Shown here piece by piece: positions 16,894 to 25,422 of a stretch of DNA of 64,000 nt. A program made the translations under genes and the position numbers. This DNA is from Microbulbifer sp. TB1203 (GTDB lineage: Bacteria; Pseudomonadota; Gammaproteobacteria; Pseudomonadales; Cellvibrionaceae): the NCBI RefSeq assembly GCF_030997045.1, contig NZ_CP116899.1:2801501-2865500 (forward strand). Reading direction: 5' to 3'. The stretch's first letter is position 1. Each line of letters opens with the position of its first letter. The notes below the pieces were generated by a model. It had not been told where the DNA came from. It worked only from the letters and a program-made list of their open reading frames with translations, and searched no databases.

Positions 16894-17070
16894 AAAACAC
16901 CGTACAATTAGCTAAATGCAAATGGCGCCGGGTTGACCGGTCTAATCAGGTGGGCAAGATTGCCGGGAAATTGCCAGCATTGCAAGTGAAACCTGCCACC
17001 TGGAACAAAATTCATTTAAAATCAACAAGTTACAACTCAGCCCCACCCAGTCAGGTCAATATTTGACCAG

Positions 17071-17532
17071 TCATTTTCCGGCCCGCTCGGCCAGATAACC
17101 CTGGTAGTCCGGCACCTCCCGCTCGAAACTGGCGTCCATCAGCGCCGACTGCACCATCATATCTGCACTGCTGGAATTGCAGGCCACCGGGATGTTCCAC
17201 ACCGCGGCGATACGCAGCAGGGCCTTGACGTCCGGGTCGTGGGGCATGGGCTCGAAGGGGTCCCAGAAGAAGATCAGCAGATCGATCTCCCCCTGGGCGA
17301 TCCTCGCCCCCAATTGCTGGTCGCCGCCCATTGGGCCGCTGAACAGCTTTTCCACATCCAGCCCCGTGGCCGCTTCCAACTGTGACCCGGTGGTTCCCGT
17401 CGCCAGCAGGCGGTGCCGTTCGAGCAGGCCGCGGTGGCGGTTGCACCACTGGACCAGGGCACTCTTGCGATTGTCGTGGGCCACCAGGGCCACCCGCTTG
17501 GTGGCCGGCAAGGGTTGCGCGATAAACTCCAT
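17071..17532 (-). CDS. mgsA: Methylglyoxal synthase
   Basis: 153 residues, the usual length. It has VALVAHDNRKS at the N-terminus, a phosphate-binding LLATGTTGSQLEAATGL, GPMGGDQQLGARIAQG with the catalytic Asp, and IFFWDPFEPMPHDPDVKALL. It converts dihydroxyacetone phosphate to methylglyoxal when phosphate is limiting or sugar phosphates pile up. The phosphoesterase lipoprotein gene ends 65 bases upstream on the same strand, so the two could be cotranscribed. Confidence 0.92.
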   Translation of the reverse strand: MEFIAQPLPATKRVALVAHDNRKSALVQWCNRHRGLLERHRLLATGTTGSQLEAATGLDVEKLFSGPMGGDQQLGARIAQGEIDLLIFFWDPFEPMPHDPDVKALLRIAAVWNIPVACNSSSADMMVQSALMDASFEREVPDYQGYLAERAGK

Positions 17533-17597
17533 GATTTCCTCGGTTGCTCATTCTTACATCTTTACTGGCGACTTCGGCGGCCGCCCAGCCGGAAATA

Positions 17598-18593
17598 TCA
17601 CCCGTCTCCCAGTCGCAGGCCGCGACCACGCACCTGGCCTTCCCATACCTGGCGCAGCTCTTTATAGCCGCCTTCACCATCCGGAGTGACCGCGTAGAAA
17701 CGGTAGTCGCCCATCACACTACCGCCATCTTTGTCCCGCTGGAAGCGCAGCGTGACGAAACCCTGCTCCCAGGCCGCGAATACGGCGCCCTCCGCGCCGT
17801 AGCTGTGGTAGTCCTCGTCTTCCTGTTCGTCGCCTTTCAGGTGGGACAACTTGCCGGCGGCGCCGCTGACCAATTGGCGGGTACCTTTATAGTCGCCTTC
17901 GTCGGACAGGTAGTGATCGTGGCCGGCGATATACAGATCCACCTTGCCGAATACCTCGTCGCGCAGAAACAGGGCCTCACCGTAGCCGGCATCGCCGTGC
18001 CGGCCGGAACTCATCAGCGGGTGATGCCCGAGCACCAGCGAAAACCCGCAGCGGTCTCTCTGCGCCTCCATGGTCCGGCGCAGCCACATGGTCTCCGCAA
18101 AGCGTTTGTGAATAAAGTAGAGCTTGTTGTACCAGGTGGTTTCCAGGCTGAAGATACAGATATCGCCCCAGCGCTCGGCGTAATACCAGTTGGGAAACAC
18201 GATATCGGGGTTCTCCGCGGCCACCTGCAGCCAGGCGCCGGCGTTCTGCTTGTAGTCGTGATTGCCCATCACCAGGTAAAAGGGGACGCCCTTACCCAGC
18301 AGCTCGGCGTAGGGTTGCATAAAGTTGGACTGCAGCAGCGGGTCCTGGGGGCTGGTGATACCGGAGGGGTAGATGACATCCCCGAGCACCCGGATCTGGT
18401 CACAGTCCATGGTCTGCAGCGCCCGGGCCACCGCCCACTGGTTTTCATCGCCGGTGCCGGGGTCGCCGATGATGCAGATCAACTGGTCGTCTTTCATCAG
18501 GGAGTCGGGGCGCTGCTCCAGCCAGGAGCGGGAGTCGCCACAGGCGCTCAGCAGGGAGAGCAATAAAAGCAGAGGTATGAAGCGCATAAACAA
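17598..18593 (-). CDS. Calcineurin-like metallophosphoesterase lipoprotein
   Basis: 331 residues. The signal peptide ends in lipobox LLSAC (Cys about residue 18). All five metallophosphoesterase blocks can be seen: GDPGTGDE, LGDVIYPSG, MGNHDY, LGHHPLMSSG and IAGHDHYLS. The layout matches purple acid phosphatase-like enzymes of the tartrate-resistant (TRAP) type. Probably an envelope phosphatase or phosphodiesterase; the substrate cannot be deduced. A second in-frame ATG (MRF) two codons later could be the real start. Confidence 0.82.
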   Translation of the reverse strand: MFMRFIPLLLLLSLLSACGDSRSWLEQRPDSLMKDDQLICIIGDPGTGDENQWAVARALQTMDCDQIRVLGDVIYPSGITSPQDPLLQSNFMQPYAELLGKGVPFYLVMGNHDYKQNAGAWLQVAAENPDIVFPNWYYAERWGDICIFSLETTWYNKLYFIHKRFAETMWLRRTMEAQRDRCGFSLVLGHHPLMSSGRHGDAGYGEALFLRDEVFGKVDLYIAGHDHYLSDEGDYKGTRQLVSGAAGKLSHLKGDEQEDEDYHSYGAEGAVFAAWEQGFVTLRFQRDKDGGSVMGDYRFYAVTPDGEGGYKELRQVWEGQVRGRGLRLGDG

Positions 18594-18755
18594 CCAGTCC
18601 GGTTCGTACCGCGGGTTGTGCGCTTCCTGCTGCGCCCACGGCCATTATTTTTCTTGGCGGCCCCCCTTATCGGAACCGGGCTGCAATTTACCCAGTTTCG
18701 CCACACAACTGCAAGTATTCGCCGCCCGCGCTCGGCAGAGCGGCGCCCGGATCGT

Positions 18756-18761
18756 TATAAT
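18756..18761 (+). promoter_or_regulatory. Possible -10 box for the gene at 18793
   Basis: TATAAT 31 bases before the ATG, in an otherwise GC-rich stretch; no good -35 was found at 17 bases upstream, so support is limited. Confidence 0.3.
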
Positions 18762-18792
18762 GCGCGGCATTTTCCATCGGAGGAGTTGTGCA

Positions 18793-19197
18793 ATGAGCGT
18801 CGGCGCCTGGGAACCAGAGAAAGCACCACAACAGAGCGGTGAGGGGGAGAAGATTAACCGGGAATTGTTACAGCGGTATATCTCCGCCCTACAGTCCACC
18901 GCTCCGCTGCCTGAAAGCCTGTCCCCGGAGGATCGGCAGGCCTCGTACCTGATGCGCCTCCCGGCACAGCGCTGGCTGGAGGAGAGCGAAGCCTGGAACA
19001 AAGAGCAGCTTTGGCAATTGATCCGGTTTTTCACCCTGGCCGAGGCGCAGCTCCCCGGCTGGCACGCCGGAGCCGAGTCACCGGTGATTCCGCTGGCCAG
19101 GTCCCTGCGGCAGCGCGGGGCACCGCTGGACAGGGACCAGTTGCTGTGGATCAAACAGCACTCGGACAATCGCTACCTCCCCTACGGCCCTCTCTGA
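18793..19197 (+). CDS. Conserved-looking hypothetical protein (134 aa)
   Basis: I placed the start at ATG 18793, where an AGGAG lies 8 bases upstream and a TATAAT 31 bases upstream; the frame stays open further left but that part overlaps the phosphoesterase gene on the other strand. The protein is helical and charged, with two Leu/Trp-rich stretches (AQRWLEESEAWNKEQLWQLI and FFTLAEAQLPGW) and a C-terminus DNRYLPYGPL. No signal peptide or membrane helix. No family recognised. Confidence 0.6.
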   Translation: MSVGAWEPEKAPQQSGEGEKINRELLQRYISALQSTAPLPESLSPEDRQASYLMRLPAQRWLEESEAWNKEQLWQLIRFFTLAEAQLPGWHAGAESPVIPLARSLRQRGAPLDRDQLLWIKQHSDNRYLPYGPL

Positions 19198-19229
19198 CGA
19201 GAGGTTGGTGGGTAGCGCTCCAGCGGCCA

Positions 19230-20078
19230 CTACCCTCTATTCCCCAAACGAGACAATTGCCCTTTCAACAAATCCACATCTCCCGGGGTGCGATAGTTCC
19301 CCGGCAGGTGACGCCACAGCACGATACCCTCGCTGTCCAACAACCATAAACTGGGACGGCAGGCCGCTGCGGTGGGTGTCGGGGATCTGAACAGGCGCAG
19401 CCACAGCGGCTGTCCGCCGGCGGCGACAAAGAGCCGGTTGCCCTCCTCTTCTTCCGCCAGCTGAACAATTTCCGGCAGCTCCCCGCCGCACCATAAACGC
19501 GTCCACCTTCCTTTATTCTCGGTGCTGAACAAAATCAGCTGTGCGTTGTAGCGGTTCAATAGCTCCCCCAGTTCCGGCAGCTTCGACAACAGGGCACGGC
19601 TGTCTGCACAAAAAGTGCCGCGCAGAAATACCAACACCAACCCCTCGGCATTTCCCGCTCTCACCCCGGCAGCGGGATCCAATCGCTGCCCCTCCACGGT
19701 GCATAGAGGGGGAAACCGCTCGTTGACCCGCGGCATTTCCGGCTGGCGCAATGCGGAGAGGTGAAACAGGTAGACCAGCAGGATAAACAGGTTGTAAATC
19801 GCCAGGTAGGTGGGCTCGTCCTTGCCGGTGTCGGTGACGAGAACAACCGCCAGCCCGAGCAGGACTGCCGCAAATGCCGGATCTTCACGTAGTGAACCGC
19901 GATATCTGGCCGGCCGCCACCAGCGAAGACTCATCCATACCGGCAGGGCCAGGGCGTTTACTGCCAACCCCAACCAGGCGATGTCGCCGGTGGAAATCCA
20001 CCGGAACAGAGCCCAAAAACCGCAGCTGTAGAGCCAGATAAAAGCGAGAATGGTAAAAAAGCTCTTAAATTTATTCAT
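19230..20078 (-). CDS. Membrane-anchored redoxin-like protein
   Basis: 282 residues from ATG 20078; the open frame runs 29 codons further but those codons lack a ribosome site and read like intergenic sequence. About four membrane helices fill the first ~120 residues. The rest resembles an AhpC/TSA thioredoxin fold: GLVLVFLRGTFCADSRALL (Cys in the peroxidatic-like position), LILFSTENKGRW and PSLWLLDSEGIVLWRHLPGN. There is no second Cys of a CxxC pair. It may be a membrane-tethered peroxidase-like protein, or a redox-inactive relative. Divergent from the AT-hook gene. Confidence 0.6.
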   Translation of the reverse strand: MNKFKSFFTILAFIWLYSCGFWALFRWISTGDIAWLGLAVNALALPVWMSLRWWRPARYRGSLREDPAFAAVLLGLAVVLVTDTGKDEPTYLAIYNLFILLVYLFHLSALRQPEMPRVNERFPPLCTVEGQRLDPAAGVRAGNAEGLVLVFLRGTFCADSRALLSKLPELGELLNRYNAQLILFSTENKGRWTRLWCGGELPEIVQLAEEEEGNRLFVAAGGQPLWLRLFRSPTPTAAACRPSLWLLDSEGIVLWRHLPGNYRTPGDVDLLKGQLSRLGNRG

Positions 20079-20187
20079 TGCGGGGCAAAAAACCCTTAAA
20101 ACACTTGCATTCCAGTATATAAATGAGCTGCAATTAGCGCGATGATTTTCACTCATCCATAACAACTCTTAAATACAGGGAAATTTT

Positions 20188-21108
20188 ATGGCTCCACGTA
20201 AAAAAACTTCGACAATCAGTCCTGTCGCCAAACTGGAAGCGGAACTCAGCGCTCTGAAATCCAAACTGGAAGAGGCGCGCTCAAAACAGGAAAAGGATGC
20301 GGCCAAAGCTGCCGATAAATTGGCCAAGGATGCCGACAAAGCCGCCGCCAAAGCCAAGGCCGCACAGGATAAAGTAAAAGCTGTACGGGCGAAGAAGAAG
20401 ACCCCGGCACAGCAGAAGCAGCTGAAAGCGGCCACCGCCGCCTCCACGGCAGCCAAGAAAGCGGCAGCGCAGGCCAAGGCCGCCGCAACCGAGGCCAAAA
20501 CTCAGCTGGCCACCATCGAATCGGAAAACAAGCTGGCCACCAAGGTAGCTAAAGCCGTAGCCAAGGAAGAGGCGGCCATCGCCAAGAAGCTGTCCGCTGC
20601 GGAGAAGAAGAAAGCTGCTGCCAAAGCCAAGAAAGACGCAGCAAAGGCCAAGAAGAAGGCTGCGGCGGAGAAGAAGAAGGCCGCTGCTGCCGCCAAGAAA
20701 GCCGCCGCTGCAGAGCGCAAGAAAGCCGCCGCTGCCAAGAAGAAGGCCGCAGCCAAGGCCAAAAAGGCAGCCGCCAAGGCCAAGGCTGCAGCGAAAAAGG
20801 CCAAGAAAGCTCCGGGCCGCCCCAAGAAGGCAGCCAGTGAGAAGAAAAGTCCGGGCCGCCCCAAGAAGGCCGCCGGTGAGAAGAAAAGTCCAGGCCGCCC
20901 CAAGAAGGCCGCCAGTGAGAAGAAAAGTCCAGGCCGCCCCAAGAAGGCCGCCAGTGAGAAGAAAAGTCCAGGCCGCCCCAAGAAGGGCACCACAGTGAAG
21001 AAGCGTCCAGGTCGTCCGAAGAAGGCCACCACTGCGAAAGGCCCGGGCCGCCCGAAGAAAGCCGCTGCTGGAAAGAGAGGCCCCGGTCGTCCGCCGAAAA
21101 AGGCGTAA
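20188..21108 (+). CDS. Histone H1-like Lys/Ala-rich protein with C-terminal AT-hook array
   Basis: 306 residues, very basic. Residues about 1-200 are almost pure Ala/Lys coiled or disordered sequence like eukaryotic H1 tails and bacterial AlgP/Hc1-type proteins. Residues about 209-306 hold eight GRPKK or GRPPKK units, the core of AT-hook minor-groove binding. AlgP-like proteins bind and compact DNA and affect expression of distant genes. Repeat number in such genes varies between strains. A strong terminator follows at 21156. Start ATG has no strong Shine-Dalgarno, but the frame is unambiguous. Confidence 0.85.
   Translation: MAPRKKTSTISPVAKLEAELSALKSKLEEARSKQEKDAAKAADKLAKDADKAAAKAKAAQDKVKAVRAKKKTPAQQKQLKAATAASTAAKKAAAQAKAAATEAKTQLATIESENKLATKVAKAVAKEEAAIAKKLSAAEKKKAAAKAKKDAAKAKKKAAAEKKKAAAAAKKAAAAERKKAAAAKKKAAAKAKKAAAKAKAAAKKAKKAPGRPKKAASEKKSPGRPKKAAGEKKSPGRPKKAASEKKSPGRPKKAASEKKSPGRPKKGTTVKKRPGRPKKATTAKGPGRPKKAAAGKRGPGRPPKKA
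20812..21105 (+). repeat. 39-base tandem repeat inside the AT-hook gene
   Basis: Units encode SPGRPKKAASEKK. The central three copies, around 20848-20990, are nearly identical at DNA level (AGTCCAGGCCGCCCCAAGAA ...); the outer copies have drifted. Prone to slippage, so copy number may vary between isolates. Confidence 0.8.
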
Positions 21109-21155
21109 GGACGGTCCCTGTAGTCGCCCGTTATGGAAGGCGAGCACAAGACCAC

Positions 21156-21186
21156 AAAAAAACCCGGCTTCGGCCGGGTTTTTTTG
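21156..21186 (+). terminator. Rho-independent terminator of the AT-hook gene
   Basis: A-tract, stem AACCCGGC / GCCGGGTT with a TTCG loop, then eight T. TTCG tetraloop on a GC stem is very stable. Confidence 0.9.
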
Positions 21187-21222
21187 TGGTGAATGATGAG
21201 TGCTAAGCGTAAGGCCGTCATC

Positions 21223-21270
21223 GGCGGGCCTGCGGCCCGCGTGCCGAGCTGGGGCTCGGCGTTCCCGGCC
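21223..21270. repeat. Palindromic repeat, family C, abutting a stop codon
   Basis: GGCGGGCC TGC GGCCCGC followed by GTGCCGAGCTGGGGCTCGGC and TTCCCGGCC. Its last base overlaps the TAG stop of the kinase gene that runs on the - strand. Confidence 0.8.
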
Positions 21271-22190
21271 TAATTATTCAACCGCGCCCGCTTTATCTGA
21301 TGATCCCGCCCCAGCTCCAGTACGCAGTCCGCCCTGGACGGCATCTCGGCCAGCAGGTTGCGGGTGATTCGCTCGTAGTGCTGGACGAAACGCGCTATTT
21401 CGTCGTCGCTCATGCCATTGCCACGGCGCGCCCGCAGTTTTCTCTCCTGCAGTTGGCGCCACTCCAGCACGCACGCCATATCCGGCACCTTCAACATCAC
21501 CAGGGTGTCCAGTGGGGCGAACAACTGTCGGTAGGGGCCCTCCAACTGCGTATTTACGTAATTGCGCCAGACGCCCCGGCTGTCCTCCTCCCGCTCCAGC
21601 ACATTGATCGGCTCGGGGCTGTTCTCCCAAGGCCTGGCGCCCACACACCAGCCTTCGAACAGCAGAATATCCAGCGGCCCCCTGTGACGCGGCCACAGGT
21701 CCTCGGGAGTGCGTTCGTCGGTGGATTTGTCGAAATGGGGAATAGCGACCTCGGTGTCGCTATCGCTGTTGCACAGGCGTGAGATCGTCTCCAGCCCCAG
21801 GGATACATCGTGGGTGCCCGGCACACCGCGGGTCTCCAGCAGCGGATGCACCTGCTGCGCGAGCTGCCGGCGCTCGATCCTGGTGAGATAAATGTCGTCC
21901 AGGGAAAAACCCGCACTGCGAAACCCCAGATGCTCCCAGGCCAATTGCAGGAAATCCGTGAGGGTGGATTTGCCGGAACCCTGGCCGCCGCAGATACCCA
22001 CGACAAGGGTTTTATTCTTCTCCTTGCGCTCCGCCAGCCACAGTGCCAACGGCACATAGTAGTGCTCTACCTGGTGGCGGAACGACGCCGGCAACTGGTG
22101 GTCGGAAATAAAGTCGTCGATTTCAGACTGCAGCCGTTCGCACAGCCGCTCCGCCTGCTCGATGATCGCAGTTGGCCATTCGCTCGCCAT
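21270..22190 (-). CDS. P-loop kinase, plant-type D-glycerate 3-kinase family
   Basis: 306 residues. Walker A is VGICGGQGSGKSTLTDFL near residue 65-80, then FSLDDIYLTRIERRQL, a Walker-B-like ILLFEGWCVGARP, and a C-terminal MLKVPDMACVLEWRQLQERKL that matches the glycerate/uridine/pantothenate kinase fold. The plant GLYK family makes 3-phosphoglycerate from D-glycerate. The next gene upstream (RND transporter) ends 52 bases away on the same strand. Substrate is inferred only from family resemblance. Confidence 0.75.
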   Translation of the reverse strand: MASEWPTAIIEQAERLCERLQSEIDDFISDHQLPASFRHQVEHYYVPLALWLAERKEKNKTLVVGICGGQGSGKSTLTDFLQLAWEHLGFRSAGFSLDDIYLTRIERRQLAQQVHPLLETRGVPGTHDVSLGLETISRLCNSDSDTEVAIPHFDKSTDERTPEDLWPRHRGPLDILLFEGWCVGARPWENSPEPINVLEREEDSRGVWRNYVNTQLEGPYRQLFAPLDTLVMLKVPDMACVLEWRQLQERKLRARRGNGMSDDEIARFVQHYERITRNLLAEMPSRADCVLELGRDHQIKRARLNN

Positions 22191-22242
22191 CTATACCGGC
22201 TCTCCCGTTTCGCGGGCGGTGCTTGTGCGCCCGATTTCGACC

Positions 22243-25200
22243 CTACAGATCCTTTAGCCCTCGCCTCCCAGGCCCCAGGGGGCGCCGCGGTGGCAAAACG
22301 CTGCGCAGCAGTTCCCGCAGGCGCCCGGGCAATACCAGCATAACCGGAGTTACGATCAATGTAAGCAGGGTGGAAAAGGTGAGACCGTAAACGATGGCGC
22401 TGGCCAGCTTCACCCAGAAAGAGGCGATCACACCGCCCACCACGATATTGCGCCCCACCATATCCACGCTCACTCCAAGGGCCAGCGGCAGCAGACCGAG
22501 AATGGTGGTGGCGGTCGTGAGGAACACCGGGCGCAGCCGCTGTGCCGCGGCCTTGACCGCCGCCCCGGCCGGCGGCAGTTCCGGCTCGGCTCCGCGCACA
22601 TGGTTATAGGTGTCGATCAGCACGATATTGTTGTTAACCACGATACCGGCCAGCGCCACTATGCCCACGCCGGTCATGATCACACTGAAAGTACTCTGGG
22701 TAAGAGTGAGCCCCAGCATCACACCGAGGGTGGACATTACCACTGACGACAGAATCAGCAGCGACTGGTAGAAACTGTTGAACTGGGTCACCAACAGTAT
22801 AAACATCAGGAACAGCGACAGCAGGAAAGCCACCGCGAGAAAGCTGAGCGACTCGTTCTGTTCCTCATCGGCACCGCGGAACAGCAAGTCCACCTCGCCA
22901 TCCACTGGCTGCTCCTCCAGCCAGGCACGGATCTCCCGGACCTTATCGTCCGCCAGTACCCCCTCCTGCACATCGGCTTTGACCTGCATGCGGGTGGTTC
23001 CGTCGATGCGTTCGATTTTATCCACCTCGGGCCTGGCTTCCGTACGCACGAAACTGCTGACGGGCACCGCGCCGCGGGGGGTATTCACCTTGAGCTGTTC
23101 CAGCGCGGCGATACCGCGGGCACTTTCGGGATAGCGGATGCGGATATCCACTTCCTCATCGGTATCGTCCGGGCGATACTCGGCCATCAGCACGCCGTTG
23201 GTAACCAATTGCACCGCACGACCCACCTGTGTGAGATCGGCACCGTAGAGCGCAGCCTTGGCCCGGTCCACCTTTACCTCCCACTGGATACCCGGCAGCG
23301 GCGCGGTATTGACGATATCCCGCAGGCCGCCGAACTCATTCTCCAGCGCCCGGTGCAGGCGCCAGGTTTCCGCCAGCAGCTTGTGGTAATTCCGCGAACG
23401 CAGTTCCAGCACAATATCCTTGCCGACCGGCGGACCGCCCTCAAATAGTTTGGCAGTCACTTTAATTCCCGGAAAATGTGCGGTTCGCGCGCGCAGGTCG
23501 GCAAAAATCTCCCGACTGCGGCGCTCGCGCTCCTGCGCCGGCATCAGCTCCACCAGCATGTTGGCAATCTGGTCCGGCGCCCGCTCGGTATTGCCGGACA
23601 GACCGCCGGAACCGATCGCTGTGTAAGCCACCCGCACTTCCGGCACCTCCAGCACCGCGCGCTCCACCTGCGCGACCAGGGTTTTCTTTTCCTCCACCGA
23701 CAAATTGCCCTGTGCACGAACTTCCACATTGCCGTACTGCTCTTCGGTCTCGGTAAAAAACTCCACCCCGGCGCCAAAGCGGCCGAAGGCGAAAAAGATA
23801 CAGACCAGCATCAGCAGAGTGGTGGCAAAAGCCGCGAGCGGGCGATGCACCACCCACTCCAAAGCGCGCGCGTAAGCGCCGGTAACACCGCCGAGCACCG
23901 CGGGCCGCCCCTCCTCCAGTGCCCTGAGGTATTGCCGGGCTGCGGGGTCCAGCGCGCTCCTGCCGAACATGGCCCCCAACACCGGGGCGAAAAACAGCGC
24001 GTAGAGTAGCGAGCCGGAGAGCACCGCGAACACCGTCACCGGCAGGTAGCGCATAAACTCACCCACGACACCGGGCCAGAACATGATCGGCAGAAAGGCC
24101 GCCAGTGTGGTGCCGGTGGAGGCCACCACCGGCCAGAACATGCGCCGCACCGAAGTCACATAGGCATCGCGCGCGGACAGCCCCTCGGCCATTTTCCGGT
24201 CGGCGAATTCTGTGATCACAATTGAGCCGTCGATCAGCATGCCCAGCGCCAGCAGCATGCCGAACATCACCATAAAATTGAACGAGTAGCCCAGATACCA
24301 GGTGACAATGGAGCCGAACAGCAGTGAGAAGGGAATGCCCAGGCCCACCAGCATGCCGGAGCGGAAACCCAGCGCCGCCACCACAATCACCATCACCAGC
24401 AGCATCGCGGTAAGGATATTGCCCTGCATTTCGCTGACCATATCCCGCGCAAACTGGGACTGGTCGAAGACAAAATCCACCTCGACACCACGCGGCAGGT
24501 ATTGCGCTTCCTCCCGCACCAGTGCGCGCACCGCGTCCGCCACTTCCACCGAGCTGGCGCCGCTGCGTTTTTCCACGTTGATCGCCAGCCCCTGGCGGCC
24601 GTTGACGCTGGTGTAACTGGAAGCGTCCTTGAAGGTGCGGCGAATTTCGGTGACATCGCCCAGGGTCACCACACCGCGGGCGGAATTCTTCAGGGGAATT
24701 TCGTATACGTCCTGCGCCGATTCGATCAGCCCCGGCACCTTGACGGAAAAGCGGCCCCGGTCGGTCTCCAGTTCGCCGGCGGGAATCAGCAGGTTGTTGT
24801 TCAGCACCGCGTTGATCAACTCGCCGCTGGTCACTCCATAATGCTCCAGTCGCACCGGATCGATAGTGGCTTCCACCACCTCCTCGCGGTTGCCGCGGAG
24901 GTCGGCACTCAGTACCGAACTCAGGTTTTCGATCTTGCGCTGCAGGTGCTGCGCACTCTGCAGCAGCACCCGCTCGCTGACCTGTTCACCGGCCAGAGTG
25001 ACCACGATTGCCGGAAACGGTTGTGCCGAGGCTTCCTCGACAACCGGCTCCTCCGCGTCCCTAGGCAGTTCCGCCTTGGCGCGATCCACGGCATTGCGCA
25101 CTTCATCCACTGCGTCATCCACATCCATGGCGGCATCAAATTCAATCACCAGATACGCCATGGACTCCCGCGCAGTGGAAATTATCTCTTCAATCCCCTC

Positions 25201-25422
25201 GATAGCGCGCATCTCCTGCTCCAGCGGGCGCACCAACAGGCGCACGCCATCTTCCGGGGAGATACCCTCGTGAGCCACCTGCACGATCACCACCGGTGGA
25301 TTCACCTCCGGGCTGGATTCCACAGTCATGCCCGCGCGCGCCGCCAGACCCACAAGAACAATCAACAACATCAGGCTGATGGAGCTGCGGCTGCGATCTA
25401 TGGCGCTGTCCAGCAATTTCAC
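22243..25422 (-). CDS. RND-family efflux transporter (HAE1/AcrB-like)
   Basis: 1059 residues, full length, with 12 membrane segments and two large periplasmic loops. The central gating helix pair is visible (GMLLALGMLIDGSIVITEFADRK) with the acidic residue of the proton relay, and a second repeat (GVGIVALAGIVVNNNIVLID). It extrudes drugs or other amphiphiles, driven by protons, through a trimer joined to an adaptor and an outer-membrane channel. It overlaps the adaptor gene by 4 bases. The outer-membrane component is not adjacent and is probably shared (TolC-like). Confidence 0.93.
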   Translation of the reverse strand: MKLLDSAIDRSRSSISLMLLIVLVGLAARAGMTVESSPEVNPPVVIVQVAHEGISPEDGVRLLVRPLEQEMRAIEGIEEIISTARESMAYLVIEFDAAMDVDDAVDEVRNAVDRAKAELPRDAEEPVVEEASAQPFPAIVVTLAGEQVSERVLLQSAQHLQRKIENLSSVLSADLRGNREEVVEATIDPVRLEHYGVTSGELINAVLNNNLLIPAGELETDRGRFSVKVPGLIESAQDVYEIPLKNSARGVVTLGDVTEIRRTFKDASSYTSVNGRQGLAINVEKRSGASSVEVADAVRALVREEAQYLPRGVEVDFVFDQSQFARDMVSEMQGNILTAMLLVMVIVVAALGFRSGMLVGLGIPFSLLFGSIVTWYLGYSFNFMVMFGMLLALGMLIDGSIVITEFADRKMAEGLSARDAYVTSVRRMFWPVVASTGTTLAAFLPIMFWPGVVGEFMRYLPVTVFAVLSGSLLYALFFAPVLGAMFGRSALDPAARQYLRALEEGRPAVLGGVTGAYARALEWVVHRPLAAFATTLLMLVCIFFAFGRFGAGVEFFTETEEQYGNVEVRAQGNLSVEEKKTLVAQVERAVLEVPEVRVAYTAIGSGGLSGNTERAPDQIANMLVELMPAQERERRSREIFADLRARTAHFPGIKVTAKLFEGGPPVGKDIVLELRSRNYHKLLAETWRLHRALENEFGGLRDIVNTAPLPGIQWEVKVDRAKAALYGADLTQVGRAVQLVTNGVLMAEYRPDDTDEEVDIRIRYPESARGIAALEQLKVNTPRGAVPVSSFVRTEARPEVDKIERIDGTTRMQVKADVQEGVLADDKVREIRAWLEEQPVDGEVDLLFRGADEEQNESLSFLAVAFLLSLFLMFILLVTQFNSFYQSLLILSSVVMSTLGVMLGLTLTQSTFSVIMTGVGIVALAGIVVNNNIVLIDTYNHVRGAEPELPPAGAAVKAAAQRLRPVFLTTATTILGLLPLALGVSVDMVGRNIVVGGVIASFWVKLASAIVYGLTFSTLLTLIVTPVMLVLPGRLRELLRSVLPPRRPLGPGRRGLKDL

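Noticed and set aside
20812..21105. Possible CRISPR array
   Set aside because: The periodicity is 39 bases without spacers and the unit encodes AT-hooks; it is a coding repeat.
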